Origin: Rhodospirillaceae bacterium
Lineage (GTDB): Bacteria > Pseudomonadota > Alphaproteobacteria > SP197
NCBI GenBank assembly: GCA_018700655.1
Contig: JABIUG010000352.1
Location: forward strand, 1 to 6,251
Direction of reading: 5' to 3'
DNA: 6,251 bases
The translations under genes were made by a program, and so were the position numbers. This document shows positions 1-5,659 of this stretch, piece by piece (position 1 is the first letter of the stretch; every line of letters starts with the position of its first letter). The notes beneath the pieces were generated by a model, which was not told the DNA's origin, did no database searches, and was given only the letters and a program-made list of their open reading frames with translations.

Positions 1-57
1 GTTGCGCCGGCCCCTTCTGGGCCGCGCTGCGCTGGCTTCATCGTCCTGCGACGTCAT
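1..57 (-). CDS. possible 5' end of a TetR-like regulator gene (partial)
   Basis: An ATG at 57-55 on the minus strand opens a frame that runs uninterrupted to the window edge, giving 19 residues: MTSQDDEASAARPRRGRRN. A short polar start followed by an Arg/Pro-rich stretch is common at the N-terminus of TetR/AcrR-family repressors, just before the helix-turn-helix. That resemblance is the only basis for the guess. The gene would start 18 nt after the stop of the hydroxylase gene on the same strand, so the two could be cotranscribed. The purine-rich AGGG upstream lies only about 2 nt from the ATG, which is too close for a good ribosome binding site. A competing ATG at 41-39 in another frame has AGGA close before it. 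With so little sequence, both the reading frame and the family are uncertain. Confidence 0.3.
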   Translation of the reverse strand, partial: MTSQDDEASAARPRRGRRN

Positions 58-75
58 ATCCCTGTGCGTCGGCCC

Positions 76-1101
76 TCAGTTGGCCTTGGACGGCACGCCA
101 GCCTTCATGCGCAGATTCTGCTTCATGATCCGGGTCGTGGCTTCCGCACTGCCGTCGTGGAAGCTTCCGAACCACTTGTCGAGCGGCACCAGCATCTGGC
201 CGTAGTTGCAGTTGTAGTAGCGGTGATGGAGCTGGTGGAACAGGTTGGCGACATCCATCACGTTTTTTCCCTTCACATCGACGTTCTGATAGCCCGTGTG
301 GCCTGTGCTCGCCCCGGTGGTCAGGAAGAAGCTGTGATAGAGCATGTGCAGCGGATGCGATGCGATCACCAGATGCAGCAGCATTGAGCTCAGGTAGATG
401 ACATGTTCGACCGGATGCATCGAGAGACCGGAAAATGGCCCGACGTTGACGTTGTTGTGGTGAAGGTCATGGAAGCGGTAGAGCGGTTTCCAGTGCAGCA
501 GGCGATGCACGAAATAGAAGTGTGCGGATTCGAAAAAAACCACCACAAAAAACAGCGCAATGAACCAGACCGGCCCGTCGTCCCAGCCGAACCAGCCGAC
601 ATAGCCGTTGGCCCAGGCCCACCAGATCACGACCTCATAGGCCGTCACCAGGGTGATGCCGCTGGCCAGGCTCCAGAAGACATTGTCGCCGAGCTGATGA
701 CCGAACAGGAACTTCGGGTCGCGCGGCTGCAGCGGTTTGGGGTCGAACTTGTGCTTGTCGCCCTGGGCCCGGAAGGTGTGGAACCACAGGTGCAACCCGC
801 CCGTAAACACCATGAAGAGCACCGCATTGCGCAGCCAGATCTCGGCCATCCAGCCCGCCTCGAAGGTCGCCATGCGCTCCAGTGACGGCGTGAAGACCCA
901 GGCAATGACGGCCAGGGCGATATAGACCATGTGTACCGAGCAGAGAATCCCGCGCCCGAACAGCCAGGCAAGGAACCGTTTGGGTTCGGGCGGCCAGACC
1001 AGAACCGGCGGGTGTTGCAATGGCAGTTCGGGATGCCAGAGCCACGGCTTGCGCGGATCGCCCGGTGTGAATTCGGTGTCATTCGGGGTCGTATCAGACA
1101 T
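76..1101 (-). CDS. membrane fatty acid hydroxylase / sterol desaturase family protein
   Basis: This 341-residue integral membrane protein belongs to the fatty acid hydroxylase superfamily: di-iron enzymes that hydroxylate or desaturate lipids, sterols or carotenoids. The histidine boxes that bind the metals are visible: HRLLH (about 199-203), HDLHH (211-215), HPVEH (229-233) and HQLHH (289-293), the last followed by YYNCNYG. Hydrophobic segments near 52-71, 90-107, 141-163, 177-191 and 234-253 fit a multi-pass protein with the His boxes on the cytoplasmic side. The substrate cannot be read from the sequence. I chose the ATG at 1101 (MSDTTPND). An ATG at 1110 and a TTG at 1146 are in-frame alternatives, and none has a clear Shine-Dalgarno. 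It is divergent from the sulfite-oxidase-like gene and shares a region of about 210 bases with it. All iron-ligand boxes are present, so it should be active. Confidence 0.93.
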   Translation of the reverse strand: MSDTTPNDTEFTPGDPRKPWLWHPELPLQHPPVLVWPPEPKRFLAWLFGRGILCSVHMVYIALAVIAWVFTPSLERMATFEAGWMAEIWLRNAVLFMVFTGGLHLWFHTFRAQGDKHKFDPKPLQPRDPKFLFGHQLGDNVFWSLASGITLVTAYEVVIWWAWANGYVGWFGWDDGPVWFIALFFVVVFFESAHFYFVHRLLHWKPLYRFHDLHHNNVNVGPFSGLSMHPVEHVIYLSSMLLHLVIASHPLHMLYHSFFLTTGASTGHTGYQNVDVKGKNVMDVANLFHQLHHRYYNCNYGQMLVPLDKWFGSFHDGSAEATTRIMKQNLRMKAGVPSKAN

Positions 1102-1184
1102 CACAATCATCCATGCGGTGTGTTCGCGGATTGACGCTGACGCCAATGATCTGCAGCGACAAGCAAATTCGTGAACTCCCGGCG

Positions 1185-1215
1185 CCTGGTTGGGTCACGG
1201 GCCGGTAAAACCAGG
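1185..1215. repeat. weak inverted repeat in divergent intergenic region
   Basis: The arms CCTGGTT (1185-1191) and AACCAGG (1209-1215) are perfectly complementary across a 17-nt spacer. The element lies between the two divergent genes, nearer the hydroxylase start. It could be an operator half-site pair, but a 7-bp match over this distance can arise by chance. No T-tract follows on either strand, so it is not a terminator. Confidence 0.25.
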
Positions 1216-1227
1216 TGTGATCCGGCA

Positions 1228-1253
1228 CTAGAGCAGATCAGGATATGCTCTAG
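1228..1253. repeat. perfect 8-bp inverted repeat, candidate operator or dispersed palindrome
   Basis: The arms CTAGAGCA (1228-1235) and TGCTCTAG (1246-1253) are exact reverse complements separated by 10 nt. The right arm ends one base before the proposed -35 hexamer of the sulfite-oxidase-like gene, which centres the element near -49 relative to the inferred start of transcription. That position suits an activator, or a repressor overlapping the -35. Short palindromes built on GAGCA/TGCTC also occur as dispersed intergenic repeats in alphaproteobacteria, so it may instead be a repeat-family copy. No run of T follows it, which argues against a terminator. Confidence 0.5.
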
Positions 1254-1254
1254 G

Positions 1255-1283
1255 CTGACATGACAACCAACCCCGGTGACAAT
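1255..1283 (+). promoter_or_regulatory. putative sigma70-type promoter of the sulfite-oxidase-like gene
   Basis: CTGACA at 1255-1260 matches the -35 consensus at 5 of 6 positions and GACAAT at 1278-1283 matches the -10 at 4 of 6, with the optimal 17-nt spacer. Transcription would start near 1290 and leave a leader of about 26 nt before the ATG at 1316. The call rests on consensus matching alone. I found no equally good promoter on the minus strand for the hydroxylase gene. Confidence 0.35.
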
Positions 1284-1315
1284 CGATCCTCAGACCGAGA
1301 AATGAGAGTGAATCC

Positions 1316-2410
1316 ATGAGCTCCGGTTACGTGAAGGACCTTTCGGCACTCACCATGCTGGCTTCAGGCGTGGAAATGCCGCTCGACCTGCAGGACGGGC
1401 TGATCACGCCGAACGACCGGTTTTTCCTGTGCCATGCCGAACCGACACCGGTGGTTCAAGCGCAGGGCTGGAGCCTAGGAATCGAGGGCAATGGCGTCAC
1501 GACCCCGCTTTGCCTCTCACTGGCGGATCTGCAGGCGATGGAACAGGTCACGGTACGCGCCGTGATCGAATGTGCCGGAAACCAGCGCCAGCTGTTCGAG
1601 GACGTCCTGGGCGAACCGCTCAACCGGCGGCCCGAGGAAACCGAGCTGCGCTGGACCCTGGGCGGCGTCGGCATGGCCGACTGGCGCGGCGTGCGCCTGA
1701 GGGACGTGCTCGAGCGCGCGGGGATCACAGACGACGCCTGTCACGTCATGCCGATCAGCATCGATACCAGCGATGAAGAACCCGATGGCATGCGGATCCC
1801 CCTGCCCGCCGCCAAGGCGCTTGATCCAGATACCCTGATCGCCCTGGAGATGAACGGCGAACCCCTGCCCGCCGATCACGGCTTTCCCGCAAGACTGATC
1901 ACGCCGGGCTGGGTCGGGACCTATTCGATCAAGTGGCTCGACCGGATCGAGGTCAGCCGCGAGCATCGCTGGGTCGCCCGCAACACCCTGCGTTACGTCA
2001 TGATGGGCGAGGCCTGGGCCGATCGCAACTGGAGCCCTGCACGGGGACCCCAGATCACCGAACACCCGGTCCGCAGTTCGCTCGCCCTGCCGTGGTCGGG
2101 CGCGACTCTTGCGCCGGGACAGCACCGGCTCCACGGTTTCGCCCGCGGCGGCGAAACAGCGATCGTTCACGTCACCTGGAGCAGCGACGGCGGCACGACA
2201 TGGCGCGACGCCGAACTGCTTTCACCCTCGCAACGTTACGCCTGGGTCAGGTTTGCCTGCGACTGGTTAGCAACGCCGGGCGAACACACGATCATGACCC
2301 GCGCGACCGATGCAGCAGGCCGGACCCAGCCCATGACCCAACCCTTCAACGACGGTGGTTACCTCTTCCACATGGTCCACCCGCATCCGGTGACGGTGGC
2401 CAGCGTGTAG
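1316..2410 (+). CDS. sulfite oxidase family molybdopterin-dependent oxidoreductase, no export signal
   Basis: This 364-residue protein matches the sulfite oxidase / SoxC family, which binds molybdopterin cofactor and oxidises sulfite or related sulfur compounds. The Mo-cofactor domain covers roughly residues 30-235. Its signature ECAGNQR (85-91) holds the expected molybdenum ligand Cys86, and DHGFPARLITPGWVGT (187-202) followed by IKWL matches the conserved cofactor-binding segment. A C-terminal Ig-like dimerisation domain covers about 245-360, with GGETAIVHVTWSSDGGTTW typical of the family. Bacterial SorA, SorT and SoxC are normally exported, but this protein has no signal peptide. An in-frame TGA at 1277-1279, with no start codon after it, rules out a longer N-terminus. 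No cytochrome c partner gene (sorB or soxD type) lies next to it. A GAGAG about 8-12 nt before the ATG may serve as a weak ribosome binding site. The family is clear; sulfite as substrate is an inference. Confidence 0.92.
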   Translation: MSSGYVKDLSALTMLASGVEMPLDLQDGLITPNDRFFLCHAEPTPVVQAQGWSLGIEGNGVTTPLCLSLADLQAMEQVTVRAVIECAGNQRQLFEDVLGEPLNRRPEETELRWTLGGVGMADWRGVRLRDVLERAGITDDACHVMPISIDTSDEEPDGMRIPLPAAKALDPDTLIALEMNGEPLPADHGFPARLITPGWVGTYSIKWLDRIEVSREHRWVARNTLRYVMMGEAWADRNWSPARGPQITEHPVRSSLALPWSGATLAPGQHRLHGFARGGETAIVHVTWSSDGGTTWRDAELLSPSQRYAWVRFACDWLATPGEHTIMTRATDAAGRTQPMTQPFNDGGYLFHMVHPHPVTVASV

Positions 2411-2455
2411 CCTTTGTGACTTGCAGCTGCGTTTGACCATCCGCATATTGAATTC

Positions 2456-2812
2456 ATGATGACCATCGTCGCCCCAGCCCGGAACGGATCGATCCCTTGG
2501 GCACGTCTGTTTCTTGCTGCAGTCTTGGTGTTGTCGCTTCTCGGCGCAGCTCCGGCTCATGCAACCATGGCCGGCGATGTGATGACCCTGGCTGCTGGTA
2601 ACCAGCACGATCATCCGGGCCAGCCCAGCACCGACGATGGACTGTCATCGGCACACCACGCCAATGTTGGCGCCTGTGCCATGTGCACACCATTGCCGTC
2701 CGGCCACACAATCACTCTTTCGAGCAAACCGACGGTGTGGTTCCGCCACGACCTTTCCGAGAAAGGACACGACGTTTCGCCTCCCGGCAGACCTCCCAGA
2801 TACGTGGTGTGA
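2456..2812 (+). CDS. small exported His/Cys protein upstream of the multicopper oxidase
   Basis: This 118-residue protein begins with a signal peptide: a basic start, a hydrophobic core at about 18-33, and a likely cut after AHA (34-36). The mature part is rich in His and Met. It has HDH (51-53), a His pair at 67-68, a CAMC motif (Cys74, Cys77) and a Pro/Arg-rich tail ending PPRYVV. Short exported proteins with this plan, such as DUF2946-like and CopL-like proteins, often sit directly before copper-resistance oxidases. I therefore suggest a periplasmic copper-binding or copper-sensing role. I cannot assign it firmly to either family. The ATG at 2456 is followed at once by another at 2459, and neither has a visible Shine-Dalgarno. 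The gene is 45 nt after the molybdoenzyme stop and 60 nt before the oxidase start, so it is probably cotranscribed with the oxidase. Confidence 0.72.
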   Translation: MMTIVAPARNGSIPWARLFLAAVLVLSLLGAAPAHATMAGDVMTLAAGNQHDHPGQPSTDDGLSSAHHANVGACAMCTPLPSGHTITLSSKPTVWFRHDLSEKGHDVSPPGRPPRYVV

Positions 2813-2816
2813 ACTC

Positions 2817-2835
2817 CGCGGGCTCTACGCCCGCG
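2817..2835 (+). promoter_or_regulatory. intergenic GC hairpin, possible attenuator or RNA-processing element
   Basis: CGCGGGC (2817-2823) and GCCCGCG (2829-2835) form a perfect 7-bp, all-GC stem closed by the 5-nt loop TCTAC. It starts 5 nt after the stop of the small His/Cys protein and ends 37 nt before the oxidase ATG. What follows is TCTCTGCAC, not a T-run, so a full intrinsic terminator is unlikely. It could lower read-through into the oxidase or protect the upstream message from degradation. Confidence 0.5.
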
Positions 2836-2861
2836 TCTCTGCACATTCACGTTTCAAATCT

Positions 2862-2867
2862 GGAGGG
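2862..2867 (+). promoter_or_regulatory. ribosome binding site of the multicopper oxidase gene
   Basis: GGAGGG lies 5 nt before the ATG at 2873 and is a strong Shine-Dalgarno match. It fixes that start and shows the fragment still has a good translation signal. This contrasts with the weak or missing sites of the two plus-strand genes before it. Confidence 0.75.
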
Positions 2868-2872
2868 TCACC

Positions 2873-3568
2873 ATGACCTCTTTTTCTCGCCGCGCTTTGA
2901 TCGCGGCGGCCGCCGCTTCTTCTCTTTCATCCACCCTGGTCTGGCCGCGGTTCGGCAGTGCAGCCGCAGAGCCGATCGACCTCGAGGTCGAAACCCGCGT
3001 GCTCGACATTGCCGGGCGAGCCTACGATGCCGACCGCATCGTACAGTCCTCCGGCGCTGACGGGCTCTCGTTTGACCTGAGTGACAGTTTCGACATCCGG
3101 TTACACAACAAACTGGATGAACCGACCTTGTTGCACTGGCACGGTCTGACACCGCCATGGCGTCAAGACGGCGTTCCTGATTTATCGCAGAAAGCCCTGC
3201 CGCCAGGCCAGACCTACGACTACGCTTTTCCCCTCACATCGGCCGGGACGCATTGGATGCATTCGCATCAGGGGTTGCAGGAGCAGGCCCTGCTGGCGGC
3301 TCCGCTCATCGTACGCGACCCCGCCGAGGCGGATCTCGACGAACAGGAGGTCGTGATCATGCTGCAGGACGTGACTTTCAAGCCCGCCGAACAATGGCTC
3401 GAGGACCTGCGCGGCGGCCATGGCGCAATGATGCAAGGCACCGACATGGACAGCATGGACATGCCCCCTGATTCAGATACGGCGATGATGTCGATGAGCG
3501 AGGGTCAAGACATGATGATGGAAATGGATGGGCAGCACGACGGGTCGGACTCCACTAGCTTCCCTTGA
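2873..3568 (+). pseudogene. C-terminally truncated multicopper oxidase (CopA-like), N-terminal domain only
   Basis: These 231 residues are the N-terminal part of a periplasmic multicopper oxidase of the kind that oxidises Cu(I) in copper tolerance. A Tat-type leader with SRRALI (5-10) and a hydrophobic stretch runs to about residue 32. The first cupredoxin domain (about 35-175) carries LHWHG (His88, His90) and WMHSHQGLQ (His130, His132), the usual domain-1 ligands of the trinuclear copper centre. A Met-rich linker follows, with 12 Met in residues 186-218. The frame then stops at GSDSTSFP. Full-length relatives run to roughly 450-600 residues and carry further cupredoxin domains, including the C-terminal HCH-type copper motif. 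None of this occurs downstream in any frame. The last 14 nt overlap the 3' end of the opposing crotonase gene, so a deletion or join falls close to 3540-3555. Without the type 1 site it should not act as an oxidase, though the stable-looking fragment might still bind copper. Confidence 0.8.
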
Positions 3569-4316
3569 ACACGGGTTCGCGTTTTTCGCGGGCCGCCGCC
3601 AGACCTTCATCGGCATCGTCGGTCGCAAAACACGCTACGGTCTTTTGCTTGAGCCAGTCCGAGTCCAGATCCCCGCGAGAGATACCGTTCAGCGCCTTTT
3701 TGGTGATCTGGAGCGACAACGGCGAGAGCGCGGCGAGTTGGGCCGTGAATGCACCGACCGCCGCAGCGAGGTCATCGCGGGTGACCAGCCGGTCGAGATA
3801 GCCGACCTCCAGCAAGGTGACGGAATCCAGTTTTTCGGCAGCCAGGAACAGGCTACGGGCAAGCTGTGGCCCCAGCCGTTCGACATAACGGCGCAGGCCG
3901 GTCTCGTGGAACACCAGGCCCAGCCGGGCGGGCGGCATGACCAGGCGCATGCCCTCGACGCCGATCCGGAAATCACAGGCGAGCGCGAGGTCCGAAGCCC
4001 CGCCATAGACGCTGCCGTTGAGCGCGCACACGGTCACCGGGCGCAGCGCTTCGATCCGGTCAGCAAGGCGTTCGAGCGGATTGTCGTTCCAGTCGTGCGT
4101 CAACACGTCACCCAGATCGACGCCGGCCGAAAAGCTCTTCTCGCCGCTGCCGGTCAGCACGATGACGCGCAGGTTTTCATCGGCATCAAGAGTGTCGAGC
4201 ACGTCGAGGAATTCCGGCACCTCGGCCATGGCAAGCATGTTGTGTTTGTCGGGGCGGCTCAGCCGGAGTGTCGCGACAGGCCCCTCACGCTGGAGGACCA
4301 GAACCGGGTGCGTCAT
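3555..4316 (-). CDS. enoyl-CoA hydratase/isomerase (crotonase) family protein
   Basis: This 253-residue protein has the length and motifs of the crotonase fold, whose members act on acyl-CoA thioesters, often in beta-oxidation. FSAGVDL (62-68) and YGGASDLALACDFRIG (104-119) supply the two oxyanion-hole segments. The C-terminus, EKREPVFKGS, is typical of the family, so the gene is complete. The two glutamates used by classical hydratases are not conserved: Asp109 replaces the first, and the usual PE of the second is PP (128-129) before ARLGL. It may therefore be an isomerase or another crotonase-type enzyme. The ATG at 4316 was chosen because AGGG lies about 5 nt upstream and the homologous part begins there; a start at 4385 would overlap the preceding gene. 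It is the last gene of the minus-strand train, 13 nt after the small secreted protein. No terminator hairpin follows it. Confidence 0.9.
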   Translation of the reverse strand: MTHPVLVLQREGPVATLRLSRPDKHNMLAMAEVPEFLDVLDTLDADENLRVIVLTGSGEKSFSAGVDLGDVLTHDWNDNPLERLADRIEALRPVTVCALNGSVYGGASDLALACDFRIGVEGMRLVMPPARLGLVFHETGLRRYVERLGPQLARSLFLAAEKLDSVTLLEVGYLDRLVTRDDLAAAVGAFTAQLAALSPLSLQITKKALNGISRGDLDSDWLKQKTVACFATDDADEGLAAAREKREPVFKGS

Positions 4317-4329
4317 GACACCCTGCTGT

Positions 4330-4752
4330 TCACTGGGTTCGCAAAAAGGTCGTGCATCCCGCGTCCTGTGTGTCGGCTGTGGCATGCAGATAACACTGGT
4401 CCATCACGTCGGAGCGTATCAACTGAATGGCGGCATAACCATCGCTATCGGCAAAATAGAGCGTGTGAAGATCGTTGGCGATCACGCCCACAAGGTTCTC
4501 GGTATGGTCAGGTGAGGCGATCGTACCCCAGAACCGGCGGCCATCCTGACCTTCGATCGTGATCGTCAAGGCAACCATCGAAAGGTGCGGCATCTCGCCA
4601 GGCTGGTGATGCAGGGGGTCACCGATCACCACGGCCTCGGTCGTGCCGGTCCAGACTCCGATGAGCTCAGGCCATTCATCGCCCGCGTTTGCCGAAACGG
4701 ATACGCAACTCAGTGCGAATGCTGCCATCGCAGCGACCATGATTCTAGGCAT
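4330..4752 (-). CDS. small secreted protein of unknown function
   Basis: I cannot give this 140-residue protein a function. It starts with a clear signal peptide (hydrophobic core about 5-18, likely cut after ANA at 21-23), so it is probably periplasmic. The mature part is about 117 residues and looks like a compact beta-rich domain. WTGTTEAVVIG (34-44), GQDGRRFWGTI (68-78) and ENLVGVIANDLHTLYFADSDG (about 85-105) have the feel of conserved family motifs. Two cysteines (120 and 133) could form a disulfide. AAAGGAGAC ends 3 nt before the ATG at 4752 and is the best ribosome binding site in the train, which supports both the start and real expression. It lies 33 nt after xthA and 13 nt before the crotonase gene. 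A lipoprotein is unlikely because the bases around Cys16 do not encode a good lipobox. Confidence 0.8.
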   Translation of the reverse strand: MPRIMVAAMAAFALSCVSVSANAGDEWPELIGVWTGTTEAVVIGDPLHHQPGEMPHLSMVALTITIEGQDGRRFWGTIASPDHTENLVGVIANDLHTLYFADSDGYAAIQLIRSDVMDQCYLHATADTQDAGCTTFLRTQ

Positions 4753-4785
4753 GTTGTCTCCTTTATTGATGCAGACGCTTCGAGC

Positions 4786-5589
4786 CTACAGGAGGTCCAG
4801 CGTGACAGCCACGGGACAATGGTCGCTGGCCCGTTCCCAGCCGCGCACATGGCGATGGATCTCGGCCGATTTGAGTTTTTTGGCGAGCGGCGGCGTGACC
4901 CAGACATGGTCGAGCCTGCGGCCCTTGTCAGCGCCCGACCAGTCTTTCGCGCGGTAGCTCCACCAGGAATAGAGCTTTTCGGTTTCGGGCACGAAATGGC
5001 GCACGGCATCGACCCAGCCGTTGGAATCCTGCAGGCGCGCCATCGCCTCGACCTCGACCGGTGTGTGCGACACCACCTTCAAGAGCTTCTTGTGCGACCA
5101 GACGTCGTGCTCGAGCGGCGCAATGTTGAGATCGCCAACCATGATGCGTTTGGCTTTCGGGCTGGCACGTTCGCTGAACCAGTCGGTCAGTTCTGAGAGA
5201 AACTGCAGCTTGTGCTCGAACTTCGGGTTGATCGCGGGGTCGGGCTCGTCGCCCCCTGCCGGGACATAGAAATTGTGAATTTTGGTCTTGCCCTTGAGTT
5301 CGGCCCAGACATGGCGGCCATCTTCCTTGCCGCACCAGTTCATGACCCCGCTACCGGTGAACGGAACCCGGCTGATGATCGCGACGCCGTTGTAACCCTT
5401 GAACCCGGCGACCGCGATATGGGGCCAGCCGGCCTCGCGCAGGGGTTCATAGGGAAAGACATCCTCGGTCGCCTTGATCTCCTGCAGGCACAGGATATCG
5501 GGCTGGTGTTTCTGGAGATAAGCGACCACCGATTCGATGCGCAGGCGCACGGAATTGATGTTCCAGGTCGTGACGGTGAGTTCTGACAT
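4786..5589 (-). CDS. xthA: exodeoxyribonuclease III (AP endonuclease, xthA-type)
   Basis: This 267-residue protein is a complete member of the exonuclease III / AP endonuclease family. Such enzymes cut DNA at abasic sites and trim 3' ends in base excision repair, using Mg2+ in the cytoplasm. The active-site set is intact: NINSVR (10-15), LQEIK with Glu37 as metal ligand, Tyr108 in NFYVPAGG, GDLN with Asp153 and Asn155, RLDH with Asp227, and SDHCPV with the Asp256-His257 pair. Its length matches E. coli exonuclease III, which has 268 residues. The ATG at 5589 fits the conserved N-terminus, but no good Shine-Dalgarno precedes it. The 70-nt gap to the upstream cupin is the widest in the train, so an internal promoter is possible; I see no clear one. 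Confidence 0.96.
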   Translation of the reverse strand: MSELTVTTWNINSVRLRIESVVAYLQKHQPDILCLQEIKATEDVFPYEPLREAGWPHIAVAGFKGYNGVAIISRVPFTGSGVMNWCGKEDGRHVWAELKGKTKIHNFYVPAGGDEPDPAINPKFEHKLQFLSELTDWFSERASPKAKRIMVGDLNIAPLEHDVWSHKKLLKVVSHTPVEVEAMARLQDSNGWVDAVRHFVPETEKLYSWWSYRAKDWSGADKGRRLDHVWVTPPLAKKLKSAEIHRHVRGWERASDHCPVAVTLDLL

Positions 5590-5659
5590 GGGCGGAAGCT
5601 AGCCCGGTGCCATGGGCGCGTCCACGTGGTGGGTCGTTGCGCTTGTGGAGGGTTGGGCC

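Noticed and set aside
9..23. Short GGCCC/GGGCC hairpin near the left edge
   Set aside because: Five or six GC pairs without a T-tract, probably inside a coding sequence. This is expected by chance at this base composition.
403..885. Plus-strand open frame of 160 codons inside the hydroxylase gene
   Set aside because: It is antisense to the His-box coding sequence, with no domain and no ribosome binding site.
1517..2170. Minus-strand open frame of 217 codons inside the molybdoenzyme gene
   Set aside because: The plus-strand frame has full family motifs, and this frame has none, so it is a shadow.
2817..2835. Intrinsic terminator
   Set aside because: The stem is strong, but no T-run follows it on the plus strand, so it is recorded as a hairpin of unknown role.
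3480..3540. Repeated ATG-rich stretch as a tandem DNA repeat
   Set aside because: The repeats are irregular and are explained by the Met-rich linker typical of CopA-like copper oxidases.
3528..4562. Long plus-strand open frame of 344 codons
   Set aside because: It is antisense to the crotonase and secreted-protein genes, has no recognisable motif, and is low-complexity Arg/Gln-rich as expected of a GC-rich shadow frame. It is not the missing part of the oxidase: no copper-binding HCH-type motif appears.
4585..5196. Plus-strand open frame of 203 codons opposite xthA
   Set aside because: xthA has every catalytic motif on the minus strand, and this frame shows no family resemblance.
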